28,825 bases of DNA, from the IMG/VR virus record IMGVR_UViG_3300042445_000302, positions 1 through 28,825 of that record. One strand, given 5' to 3'. The position numbers and the translations under genes were made by a program. The stretch is from a virus. Under the pieces are notes generated by a model. The model was not told the origin of the DNA. It did no database searches and worked only from the letters and a program-made list of their open reading frames with translations. Below, one piece after another: positions 22,613 through 28,825 of this stretch (positions are counted from its first letter, which is position 1; each line of letters starts with the position of its first letter).

Positions 22613-24571
22613 TTACCTCCGACCATCAGGACGCACATCTACTGACGGAACGCCAAGTTGCCACTGAACGCCCAGCCCGTCCGAGCTGATCTTAAACGCC
22701 ATCTGGCGTCCTCGAATACGCGTATAAATGATCTCGGTGAACTGCTGCACCGTGTAGTTGCGCTGGCTCTGGTAGTTCTGAGTGCTGGTTACGGTTGGGG
22801 TGCCCGCCGTGCCGTAGTTGGAGCCGGGGTTCTGCCGAGGGCGCATGGTAAACGTCACCTGTGGGTTGTTGACGTAAGAGCCATCAAACGTGATATCCGG
22901 GACCATGCGCCAAACAAATCCGTAGTTGTGTCCGTCACCGATGTTGAAGTCGGCAGACTGGATGTACGCCTCAATTGCGCTAGGCGGGTTGGTCGTGCCG
23001 TCGTCTACACCATTCTCGTGGTAGACAAGCTGGTTTCCGTAGGTAGTGGCCGTAGGGTAATCTCGCAGTGGCGTATCTAACCACGCGGTGCGTGCCAGAT
23101 TACCGTAACTCCAGATTTTTTCCAAATGGTTGTATATGACATAGCGATCAATGGACGTGGAGTTGGCTGAGCAGTAGTACCACCAGATTTCGTTATACCC
23201 TTCGTTAGTGCCGGAAAAGAATTGGTACTGCTGGTTCAGATTAATGTCGCCGAAAATGTACTGGCGCAAAGGGCAATATAAAGTCTCAACACGTCCCGAG
23301 TACATATAGAACTTATCCAACCCCATCCAATAGGTGATGTTGGCTGCCGTAGACGCGGCGTTTGGACTCGCAATTGAAATGTTTGAGCCCAGAATTTGAA
23401 AGCCCCATACAAATGGCGGGCCAAGGTATTGCATAGAATACAACGCCGCATCAGTCCAGACCAAGATCTCTTGACGAGTTTGTTGGTGGGCGACAATGCT
23501 GGAGCCGGTGGACAGGCGATAGCTGCCCGCCTGATTGGTAACCGCAGGAGTCCAAGTTGCATAGTCTTCTTGGTCAGACCAGCGAATCAGAAGCGGGTCT
23601 AAAATAGCGGAGCCGTAGTCGTTGCAGCCAAATGCAATCACAAAACGTGAAGCATCAGAAACCGCTACTGCGTTGCAAATGCTTGGGCAGCCCGCATCGG
23701 TTTGGTAAATGCCCGAGCTCGTTGGGGAAAGAATCACACCGCGGTCAAAAATGTTTGGATTAGCGTTTACTGCCCAGTAGTACAACGCGCCGCCACGCGG
23801 GTTAAAAATTAAATCTTGCCCGTAGTTAGAATGACTCCAAAGGCGAAGCTGTGTACCAAGCCCCACACCAGCTGGCGCGGGAGAACCCCAACCTGTAGAT
23901 GTGTAGCCTGTCGTAATACCGCCCCAACCACCAGCTCCCCAGCCCACACTGGTTGTAAAAACATCCGAGCCGGTTGTAATCTGATATGTGCCGACGGTGG
24001 ATGCGCCGCCATTACCCACATCAGAAGCATTTGCCGCAACTGTGGAAGTGATGGTGTAAACGCTAGTGCTAGTAACAGACACTACTTGATATTCTTTATT
24101 AAGTACGGTAGCGGTGATTACACCGCCAAGGCTGACAGCCCCGCTGTACGTTACAAAGTCCCCAGCCTGCGCTCCATGCGCAACATCGGTAACCGTCAAG
24201 GTAGTGGAGCCGTTGGTAGCGGCAAAAGTTACATCCCCGGCAGCAGTTGTGAGGCGGATAGGGGTGATGTCGTAGAAAGTGCCGCCCGTGCCGTTTTGAA
24301 GGTAATATTTAAGATTAGTGCCAAGACCCAGCAAGTTGTAGCTAGACAACGTAACCCAGTTCAACAGCGAACGGCAAAGCCCCCAGAACGAACCAGTAGG
24401 GGGAGCCAGCGTAGCATTAGATGTACCAGTATCGGCAACCCATCCACCGATTTTCTCGGGGAAGCCGGAGCGAAAACGCACCTTGTCCATCTCAAACCAA
24501 GTGCCTTCGTTGGCCAACGTTGTCGATTCTCGGTTTACGCCGGGGCGCAGTTGAAGTTTTTGTAAGGGCAT
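22613..24571 (-). CDS. Beta-propeller-like tail protein
   Basis: A 652-residue, Tyr/Trp/Thr/Ser/Gly-rich, beta-type protein. It begins LQLRPGVNRE then KVRFRSGFPEKIGGW (31-45), a start seen in podoviral tail proteins of the packaged-DNA stabilisation type (compare P22 gp10). Several Trp-containing blade-like segments follow (LIRWSDQEDYATW, ILVWTDAALYSMQYLG, ITYWMGLDKFYMYSG, EIWWYYCSAN), suggesting a beta propeller. A Thr/Val-rich insertion lies at about 110-200, resembling an immunoglobulin-like repeat. Such proteins sit at the head-tail junction and hold the DNA in place. The weak ribosome site, 31 nt after the endolysin gene, makes the start moderately sure. Alternative: another tail tubular protein. 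Confidence 0.55.
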   Translation of the reverse strand: MPLQKLQLRPGVNRESTTLANEGTWFEMDKVRFRSGFPEKIGGWVADTGTSNATLAPPTGSFWGLCRSLLNWVTLSSYNLLGLGTNLKYYLQNGTGGTFYDITPIRLTTAAGDVTFAATNGSTTLTVTDVAHGAQAGDFVTYSGAVSLGGVITATVLNKEYQVVSVTSTSVYTITSTVAANASDVGNGGASTVGTYQITTGSDVFTTSVGWGAGGWGGITTGYTSTGWGSPAPAGVGLGTQLRLWSHSNYGQDLIFNPRGGALYYWAVNANPNIFDRGVILSPTSSGIYQTDAGCPSICNAVAVSDASRFVIAFGCNDYGSAILDPLLIRWSDQEDYATWTPAVTNQAGSYRLSTGSSIVAHQQTRQEILVWTDAALYSMQYLGPPFVWGFQILGSNISIASPNAASTAANITYWMGLDKFYMYSGRVETLYCPLRQYIFGDINLNQQYQFFSGTNEGYNEIWWYYCSANSTSIDRYVIYNHLEKIWSYGNLARTAWLDTPLRDYPTATTYGNQLVYHENGVDDGTTNPPSAIEAYIQSADFNIGDGHNYGFVWRMVPDITFDGSYVNNPQVTFTMRPRQNPGSNYGTAGTPTVTSTQNYQSQRNYTVQQFTEIIYTRIRGRQMAFKISSDGLGVQWQLGVPSVDVRPDGRR

Positions 24572-24601
24572 GGCTTATTTTCCCATCAATTTGGGCGTAT
24601 A

Positions 24602-25039
24602 TCAAGCATACAGCCGTGTGCCTTGTTTGTCGATAATCAGTGCCTGTTTTCTTGGGGCAGTTTCTGGTGTATTTGGAATGCTCAAATGAGTCCAGCGGTC
24701 AAACTCTCGGATGACTTGGTCGTAAGGCAAACCCGAAGCAATGATGGTTTTGACTACTTCGTCTGGCGTCAGTTGAGGTACTCGGATGTCCACAGCACAA
24801 CCAATGCGATGCTGGCTAGTATCTTTAGAACCCACAGCATCGTTGACTTGCTTACTGCGAAAAGCTGAGTTAACCATGACTGGTCTTCCGCCCAAGGCAG
24901 TTTTGACTTCCTCAAGGAAGGCGGCAAGACGTTTGAGATTTGCAAGTTCGGTTTCATTTGGGGTGTTGTCCCATCCGTTACGTTCTGCGGCTTCCGAGGA
25001 TGTAAGTTCATCAAGCGTAAAGTGTTCAGTCAAGTTCAT
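24602..25039 (-). CDS. Peptidase M15 endolysin
   Basis: A 145-residue peptidoglycan peptidase of the M15 (VanY/M15A-like) family. VNSAFRSKQVNDAVGS (56-71), SQHRIGCAVDI (75-85; His77, Asp84 as zinc ligands) and WTHLSI (116-121; His118 as third ligand) with Asp107 or Glu112 nearby as base match the zinc site and general length of small phage M15 endolysins. It cleaves peptide cross-links in the host wall at lysis. The start is an ATGA overlap with the holin gene, without its own good ribosome site, so it is translated by coupling. There is no signal peptide, so release depends on the holin. Confidence 0.85.
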   Translation of the reverse strand: MNLTEHFTLDELTSSEAAERNGWDNTPNETELANLKRLAAFLEEVKTALGGRPVMVNSAFRSKQVNDAVGSKDTSQHRIGCAVDIRVPQLTPDEVVKTIIASGLPYDQVIREFDRWTHLSIPNTPETAPRKQALIIDKQGTRLYA

Positions 25040-25494
25040 TTTTTATCTTTCATTGCTTGGATTTCTGTGGCTTTGTCTTTTGAACCCTGAGAACTTCCGC
25101 GATGGAAATTTAAAACTGTTCCAGACATTGTGATTAAAGAACCAAGGGCCATGTACACCAACTCTTTGTTGGCCTCTGGAACGCCCTTCATAAACGCAAA
25201 CCAAGCAAGGAAGATGGTAGCAGTCACAATGCCAATATCAAGCGCATAGGCTGTGTTTTTAGCCAACCAAGAAGCATTGGAAGATTCTTGAACCTTTGCG
25301 TTCATATCCCTTGCGCTGTCGGTATTTGCGTTATTTAACTCTAGCAATTTGGTTTCGTTAGCCATCTTTGCCAACTCACCATCTTGAACCATCTTCTGAA
25401 GTTCCAGTTGCGCCTTGGCTTTGGCTTCTGGGTCAGGGATTAACTTATCAATAAGTTTACCACCCACGTTTAAAAGTGCATCTAGTCCAATCAT
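25036..25494 (-). CDS. Holin-like protein (3TM-holin family style)
   Basis: A 152-residue membrane protein. Residues 1-75 are amphipathic and coiled-coil-like; two hydrophobic segments follow at about 82-103 (AYALDIGIVTATIFLAWFAF) and 111-130 (ELVYMALGSLITMSGTVLNF), then a GSSQGSK turn and a basic tail. The Gly-Ser-rich HRGSSQGSK end resembles the FGSS-containing end of the GTA/3TM holin family. Strong AAGGAG precedes the ATG, which overlaps the two-TM gene by 4 nt. Its stop overlaps the endolysin start by 4 nt. It most likely forms the membrane lesion that lets the endolysin out. Confidence 0.75.
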   Translation of the reverse strand: MIGLDALLNVGGKLIDKLIPDPEAKAKAQLELQKMVQDGELAKMANETKLLELNNANTDSARDMNAKVQESSNASWLAKNTAYALDIGIVTATIFLAWFAFMKGVPEANKELVYMALGSLITMSGTVLNFHRGSSQGSKDKATEIQAMKDKK

Positions 25495-25775
25495 TTTGGC
25501 TCCTTGGGTTTAGTGTCTTCATTCTGCATGAGTTTGATACCAGACAGGAACCCAATCATGCCGCCGATAAGAGTAGAAAAAGCGGGTGAAATCATTTTGA
25601 AAATCTCGGCGTTGTCCACCTCCTTTGCCCATAGTCCCAACATAAAGGCGGTTACCATGGCCAATACGGAGATGCACAGGGTGAAGCTGACCATCAATGT
25701 GACCCACAGCGTCAACTTTTCTTTTGTTTCCATCTGCGGTTTCCTGATTGGTCTGACTGTTGGTTTCTTGGTCAT
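25491..25775 (-). CDS. Two-TM membrane protein, possible holin partner
   Basis: A 94-residue protein: a basic N-terminus (1-20), a TM segment at 22-49 (LWVTLMVSFTLCISVLAMVTAFMLGLW is spread over it), a short acidic loop (KEVDNAEIF), a second TM segment at 63-82 (SPAFSTLIGGMIGFLSGIKL) and a Lys/Glu tail. It starts and ends in ATGA overlaps (25772-25775 and 25491-25494), so it is coupled with the coiled-coil protein and the holin. A second holin, an antiholin or a pinholin-type helper is plausible; the sequence alone cannot say which. Confidence 0.6.
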   Translation of the reverse strand: MTKKPTVRPIRKPQMETKEKLTLWVTLMVSFTLCISVLAMVTAFMLGLWAKEVDNAEIFKMISPAFSTLIGGMIGFLSGIKLMQNEDTKPKEPK

Positions 25776-26011
25776 ATGTATTTGTCAAAATATCTTGTGC
25801 TGTTAAATATTTCCAACTCAATTGTGCGTTGCCGCGACCGCTTGTTGTACAACTCAATCTCAAGTGCGTCAACTGCTTTCTCTATTTTGGTGGCTTCTAA
25901 CGCCAGCTTGTATTCATACTCAAGTTTCTCGGCTCTTTTCTCGTGGGCTATGGCTCGTGCATCGTAGGGGCTGGGATGCACAAACGGATACCACTTGTGC
26001 AACTGAATCAT
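25772..26011 (-). CDS. Small coiled-coil protein in the lysis cassette
   Basis: A 79-residue protein. The ATG at 26011 overlaps the upstream stop as ATGA, with GAGAGGG nearby; an earlier in-frame ATG at 26092 would add a Gly/Arg-rich stretch opposite to the upstream frame and is less likely. After WYPFVHPSPYDARAIAH, residues 20-70 form a single long charged helix (KRAEKLEYEYKLALEATKIE and so on). No TM segment or signal peptide. Function unknown; a cytosolic regulator of lysis or a virion accessory protein is possible. Confidence 0.5.
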   Translation of the reverse strand: MIQLHKWYPFVHPSPYDARAIAHEKRAEKLEYEYKLALEATKIEKAVDALEIELYNKRSRQRTIELEIFNSTRYFDKYI

Positions 26012-26292
26012 TTTCTTTCCCTCTCCGCCGCCCTCGCAAAATAGTACAAAAGTTTCCCACGAAGCTCTGCGCTGTCTGCCGTGCCCGCCCACATGGGCAA
26101 GTTATTCCAAATAGCCAGCAGCTGAGCCGTTGAACAATTATCGCCGTTTGTCGTCAGCCACCTAGATAACTCCATGTGGCGCAAGGTGGGATCACCCAGC
26201 CAACTCAGCCCATAAAAATCCGAAACTGTGCATGGGGACTTAGCGCCTGCCCAAAAAACCAAACTGATGAGCAACAGCCAAAACCAGCGCAT
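26008..26292 (-). CDS. Signal-peptide protein, possible periplasmic lysis factor
   Basis: A 94-residue protein with a clear secretion signal: MRWFWLLLISLVFWAGA, a basic start then hydrophobic core, with a cleavage-like AGA-K around residue 17. The mature part has Cys21 and Cys53, which could form a disulphide in the periplasm, and WLGDPTLRHMELSRWL then IWNNLPMWAGTADSAELR, all helical. The stop overlaps the coiled-coil gene's start. The Cys after the signal lacks a proper lipobox (KSPC), so a lipoprotein is unlikely. It might act in lysis or host envelope exclusion; not recognised. Confidence 0.55.
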   Translation of the reverse strand: MRWFWLLLISLVFWAGAKSPCTVSDFYGLSWLGDPTLRHMELSRWLTTNGDNCSTAQLLAIWNNLPMWAGTADSAELRGKLLYYFARAAERERK

Positions 26293-26303
26293 TCATGTCA
26301 ATC

Positions 26304-26582
26304 TCAGCGTTTGTTTTCAGCAAACACATTCACAAAAACTGTACCGTCTTCCAACGCCTCAATCTCATGCCATTCATTTGCCGTTAAGTTAACTGGCTGC
26401 GTATCTTTTGTCATGGTAAGAGACTTGTTTTCTTTAGTCACCAGACATGAACCAGCATGGCACATAGTTAAATGCGCGTAAGCGTGTTGATGCCGTGGAA
26501 GCCCTTCACCCTTATTGGCGTGAAACACATTTAGGACTGCCCCGTCATATGTAACCATCGCTCTGGGGGCTACGGCGTTCAT
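26304..26582 (-). CDS. Cupin-fold protein
   Basis: A 92-residue protein that looks like one cupin barrel. RHQHAYAH at 30-37 gives His31, His33 and His37; the turn CHAGSCLVTK follows; and LTANEWHEIEALEDGTVFVNVF (66-87) carries the second-motif His72. His33/31, His37 and His72 could hold a metal ion. Small cupins do many jobs, from dioxygenase to isomerase or sugar binding, so the substrate cannot be named. It starts by ATGA overlap with the upstream gene and lies between tail adhesin genes and the lysis genes. A role in virion, host small-molecule chemistry or simple binding is open. Confidence 0.7.
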   Translation of the reverse strand: MNAVAPRAMVTYDGAVLNVFHANKGEGLPRHQHAYAHLTMCHAGSCLVTKENKSLTMTKDTQPVNLTANEWHEIEALEDGTVFVNVFAENKR

Positions 26583-26872
26583 AGGTCTTGAGCGCCAGTC
26601 TGCGTTGGCTGGTCTGGTGGCAAAACAGGCTCTTCAGAGACAAGCACGATCTGGCCGCTAGTTCCGGTTAGGGGTACAACCACTTGCATCTCAGCTTCCT
26701 CCCAAAGGCGCACAGGAGCAAAAGTCTTAATGACATCTTCAAGTTGCTCGCCTTCATAGGGCAAGCGTGCGCCAATGTGCATGGTCTGCCGACCTTCACT
26801 GGAGTAAACAACCTCCATACAACGGGCCTGCTCGTTGACGTTAATGATCTGATATTTGTAAGTGATGTTCAT
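26579..26872 (-). CDS. Small unknown protein after the adhesin gene
   Basis: A 97-residue protein with AAAGGA 5 nt before its ATG. The first half is beta-type (YKYQIINVNEQARCMEVVYSS in parts), then HIGARLPYEGEQLEDVIKTFAP, where LPYEGE and the following helix look like a conserved unit. The C-terminus is Pro/Gln/Thr-rich and looks flexible. It resembles the small proteins that follow tail fibre genes in many environmental phages. A fibre-associated or assembly role is a guess from place alone. Confidence 0.5.
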   Translation of the reverse strand: MNITYKYQIINVNEQARCMEVVYSSEGRQTMHIGARLPYEGEQLEDVIKTFAPVRLWEEAEMQVVVPLTGTSGQIVLVSEEPVLPPDQPTQTGAQDL

Positions 26873-26881
26873 ACTTTTCCT

Positions 26882-27832
26882 TTACGAGATTGAACCAAGG
26901 CGAGTTCCAGTTGCCACATAAGTGATATTGCTGTTTCCAGTTATAGCGCCGCCGCCAGCGCCGCCAGCGCCGCCAGCGCCTGAAGAGGTATAGGAACCCG
27001 TTGCGTTAGCGCCGCTAGACCCCGACGAACCCCAAGTTGCCCCATTGCCGCCAGTTCCAGCCGTTCTTCCTGCGCCCGAGCCTCCAGCACCGCCACTGCC
27101 TGCCGCTGAATTGCTGCCGTTTCCGCCTACCGTCCCCTGATACATAGTCCATACAGTGCCGCCGTTGTCCAAACCTCCGCGAGCTCCCCCGATTGACGCA
27201 GTTGAGCCGGTTCGTCCACCGCCACCGCCACCGCCACCCCACAGCCCGTTGTTAATTGAAATTCCGCCGCCGCCGCCGCCGCCACCGCCGCCGCCGCCGC
27301 CAATCGTTCCGTTGTTTGTGACCGTAAGCGCAACCGACACAGAAAGCGCGAGGCCGCCGCCACTACCAACCCCACCGGCAGACGAGCCAGAAACGCCGGA
27401 GCAGGGATCAAAAAACGAACTTGAGCCCGTTGCACCCGCGCCGCCCATACCAATAATGAAGCCGTTATTTACAAGCTCCACTCCGCCGGGGAACGAACCG
27501 TTCACAGTCAAACCCGGAGTGCCGGTGCTGTTACTGCTGACGTAGACACCCCCGCTGATCGTGGCAACGACCTTGCTCGACGCGTTCCAACCAGCATTAA
27601 CAGCCAGAGTTCGCAAGTTGGCATTGGTCTGGTTGCTGCTGATCGTGAACGCAAACTGGTTGGACTTGCCACTTAAATTGGTAATGGCAATAGCCGCTGG
27701 GCTTGCACCGACACCAGCTAGGGTACGAACAGCGGAGTCATTTAAAGAAATTGTTGCCGTTGAAGATAAGCCCAACTCAGTATTGATCTGAGAGAACGAC
27801 ATCGAACTGCCGGGTACGACTGGAAGCGTCAT
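26882..27832 (-). CDS. Glycine-rich adhesin-like tail protein
   Basis: A 316-residue protein with AAGGAG 5 nt upstream. Residues 10-42 (SMSFSQINTELGL, ISLNDSAVRTLAGV) are a common start of phage tip and adhesin proteins. Residues about 60-115 form a beta domain (SSNQTNANLRTLAVNAGWN, VVATISGGVYVSS). From 115 to 300 the chain is very Gly-rich, with runs of 13 Gly (178-190) and 8 Gly (199-206). Glycine-rich repeats of this sort make a polyglycine-II-type lattice in the receptor-binding adhesin of phage S16. The final strand is ITYVATGTRLGSI. It probably contacts the host surface. Fold assignment is by composition. Confidence 0.6.
   Translation of the reverse strand: MTLPVVPGSSMSFSQINTELGLSSTATISLNDSAVRTLAGVGASPAAIAITNLSGKSNQFAFTISSNQTNANLRTLAVNAGWNASSKVVATISGGVYVSSNSTGTPGLTVNGSFPGGVELVNNGFIIGMGGAGATGSSSFFDPCSGVSGSSAGGVGSGGGLALSVSVALTVTNNGTIGGGGGGGGGGGGGISINNGLWGGGGGGGGRTGSTASIGGARGGLDNGGTVWTMYQGTVGGNGSNSAAGSGGAGGSGAGRTAGTGGNGATWGSSGSSGANATGSYTSSGAGGAGGAGGGAITGNSNITYVATGTRLGSIS
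26951..26977 (-). repeat. Three tandem 9-bp repeats in the adhesin gene
   Basis: GCCGCCAGC occurs three times in a row on the plus strand, encoding Gly-Ala-Gly-type steps near residues 285-295. Each unit is in frame, so loss or gain alters only length. Confidence 0.7.
27263..27301 (-). repeat. GCC-type trinucleotide tract (13 Gly codons)
   Basis: Thirteen consecutive Gly codons (GGC with one GGT) encode residues 178-190 of the adhesin-like protein. Slippage would change the Gly run in frame. The nearby run of 8 Gly is a shorter tract of the same type. Confidence 0.8.
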
Positions 27833-27841
27833 GTGTTCTCC

Positions 27842-27901
27842 TTACGGTGTGTCGTAGGCGGTGATAAGTTCGATCCAAAGGTCTGGGGAATAGGTGCTCA
27901 T
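27842..27901 (-). CDS. Micro-ORF of 19 residues, possible remnant
   Basis: The gap between the tail fibre and the adhesin gene is filled by a 19-codon frame: MSTYSPDLWIELITAYDTP, then TAA. Its ATG overlaps the fibre's stop (ATGA), and its stop TAA lies directly in the adhesin's ribosome site (TAAGGAG). The beginning looks like that of small phage proteins starting with a Tyr-Ser/Thr-Pro-Asp-x-Trp motif, so it may be the truncated start of such a gene or a coupling peptide that passes ribosomes to the adhesin. Too short to be certain. Confidence 0.4.
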   Translation of the reverse strand: MSTYSPDLWIELITAYDTP

Positions 27902-28825
27902 TTTTCAATCGCCTTTTTGATTTCTCGGACTTCTTCTCTTAGCTCTTTAATAGCTTCAATCAGAAGTGGAAGCGCTCTCTCATACCTAACTGTAAGGTAT
28001 TTTTCGTCGATTGGAGCAGGGGCAACAATTTCTGGCAAAATTGCTTGCATTTGTTGAGCAGATACGCCAGCCTCACGCTGTACCTTGTACCCCAGAGCTT
28101 GGGCTATTTCATTGGCCTCATAGTAGAAACCATCAAGGCTGCACAACTTATCAAGCGCATTTTCAATTTTACCCAGACGCGTTTTTAAACGGTCGTCAGA
28201 GTAGTACGCGGTGATGTTGTTGGTCGCACGAATCTCACCAGCAGTGCCAGAACCGGCTGTGCCCACACCAACTGAATTGAATTGAGAGTTCTGTGACGTG
28301 CTGGTAAACGTGGCTGCTGAACCCGATGCGTTACCTGTTAAAGAAGCTGTAATTGTCCCAGCAGAAAAGTTACCCGAGCCATCACGCGCAACGATTGCGG
28401 ACGCGGTATTTGCATTGGTTGCTGTAGTTGCTGAGTTGCTGACTTTTAACGCCGTGGAAATTGTTGCCAGCTTGGTGTCCACAATACCAGCAGAAGCGTT
28501 GATGTCTGCATTGACAATCACCCCTGCGGCAATACTTGTTGCGTTTCCAACTGAAGTTACATCTCCGGTTAAGTTGGCGTTAGTTACTACGGTGGCTGCA
28601 TTACCGACGGAAGTTACGCCCCCAGTAAGGTTAGCGTTTGTAACAACTGTAGTCGCGTTACCAACGGAAATAACCATACCCGTCAAGTTGGCGTTAGTAG
28701 TTACGTTACCAGCGGTTAAGCCGGAAGCGGTGCCTGTCAAGTTAGTGGCTGTGCCGCTAGAGGGTGTACCCAATGCACCGCCGTTAACGACAAACGCCCC
28801 GGAAGAACCTGTATTTATTCCAAGG
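27898..28825 (-). CDS. Tail fibre with S74-type C-terminal chaperone, 5'-partial
   Basis: The frame is open to the window's right edge, so the N-terminus is missing; an in-frame TTG at 28773 is not a start. The visible part begins NTGSSGAFVVNGGALGTPSS, then Asn/Ala/Thr/Val/Gly-rich repeats, then AYYSDDRLKTRLGKIENALD. SDDRLK (Ser at 28200-28198, Lys at 28185-28183) is the Ser-Lys dyad spacing of the Peptidase_S74 intramolecular chaperone, which guides trimer folding of tail fibres and spikes and then cuts itself off. A coiled-coil end follows (LPLLIEAIKELREEV). It likely forms the receptor-binding fibre. Confidence 0.85.
   Translation of the reverse strand, partial: LGINTGSSGAFVVNGGALGTPSSGTATNLTGTASGLTAGNVTTNANLTGMVISVGNATTVVTNANLTGGVTSVGNAATVVTNANLTGDVTSVGNATSIAAGVIVNADINASAGIVDTKLATISTALKVSNSATTATNANTASAIVARDGSGNFSAGTITASLTGNASGSAATFTSTSQNSQFNSVGVGTAGSGTAGEIRATNNITAYYSDDRLKTRLGKIENALDKLCSLDGFYYEANEIAQALGYKVQREAGVSAQQMQAILPEIVAPAPIDEKYLTVRYERALPLLIEAIKELREEVREIKKAIEK
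28528..28698 (-). repeat. Three 57-bp tandem repeats in the tail fibre
   Basis: Three consecutive 19-residue units, each close to TNANLTGxVTSVGNATTVV, occupy 171 nt. They differ by a few residues, so the copies are not recent and identical. Such units form the shaft of trimeric fibres, and unit number may vary among related phages. Confidence 0.75.

Noticed and set aside
23816-24565. Plus-strand open frame (249 codons) opposite the propeller-like tail gene
   Set aside because: Composition rich in Cys, Arg and Pro, as expected of antisense, without motifs or a start site.
26230-26292. Lipoprotein signal (o-spanin) in the signal-peptide protein
   Set aside because: The residues before Cys21 are KSP, not a lipobox such as L-A/S-G/A.
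27156-27545. Pro-rich plus-strand frame opposite the glycine-rich adhesin
   Set aside because: Its Pro runs are simply the reverse complement of the Gly codon tracts.
28528-28698. Possible CRISPR-like array
   Set aside because: Repeats are direct, contiguous and in frame with no spacers; they encode tail fibre shaft units.
26882-28825. Diversity-generating retroelement near the adhesin genes
   Set aside because: No reverse transcriptase and no template/variable repeat pair in the window; only simple in-frame repeats.

Overview
The window reads as a stretch of a virulent, tailed double-stranded DNA phage genome. Genes are tightly packed, with ATGA stop/start overlaps and Shine-Dalgarno leaders. 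I see no tRNA, rRNA, CRISPR array, transposase or integrase. A short-tailed (podovirus-like) phage of a Gram-negative, possibly freshwater, bacterium fits best. That host and lifestyle call is inference from protein style (giant polyvalent virion protein, Gly/Ala-rich ejection-type proteins, M15 endolysin with membrane proteins). Terminase, portal, capsid and DNA polymerase are not in the window and presumably lie outside it.

Left arm (1-8696, plus strand) is DNA metabolism. It starts with the 3' end of a PD-(D/E)XK nuclease, then a small Cys/His protein, a small HNH-like protein, three tandem small paralogous proteins and an SNF2-like superfamily 2 helicase. A possible promoter follows at about 3467-3494. 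After it come a Gp157-like coiled-coil protein, a probable ssDNA-binding protein with an acidic tail, a 126-nt non-coding gap with an inverted repeat, a helix-turn-helix regulator, a small acidic protein and a 973-residue primase-helicase (AEP-type primase plus DUF927-type ATPase). A 72-residue protein ends the arm and overlaps the end of the opposing gene. Together these genes look like a phage replication and recombination module.

The arms converge at about 8.5-8.7 kb. A 10-bp perfect stem-loop there, followed by four U on the minus strand, is a good terminator for the right arm.

Right arm (8617-28825, minus strand, so read from right to left) is virion and lysis. In transcription order: an S74-type tail fibre (5' end beyond the window), a 19-codon micro-ORF, a glycine-rich adhesin-like protein, a small conserved-looking protein, a cupin, and a signal-peptide protein. 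Then a coiled-coil protein, a two-TM protein, a 3TM-family-like holin and an M15 peptidase endolysin. A beta-propeller-like tail protein and a small structural protein follow. Next come four proteins of unknown function, several Gly/Ala/Gln-rich and probably ejected with the DNA. The last gene encodes a 3067-residue polyvalent protein with a metallopeptidase-like HEVGVH motif, an ADP-ribosyltransferase-like domain and an LPD38-like C-terminal region. That gene has its own candidate promoter and a leader hairpin.

The most interesting items are the giant protein as a probable ejected multi-effector, the three-paralog cluster with an HNH gene overlapping it out of frame, the 19-codon gene remnant, and the small plus-strand gene that carries the opposing operon's terminator inside its coding sequence.
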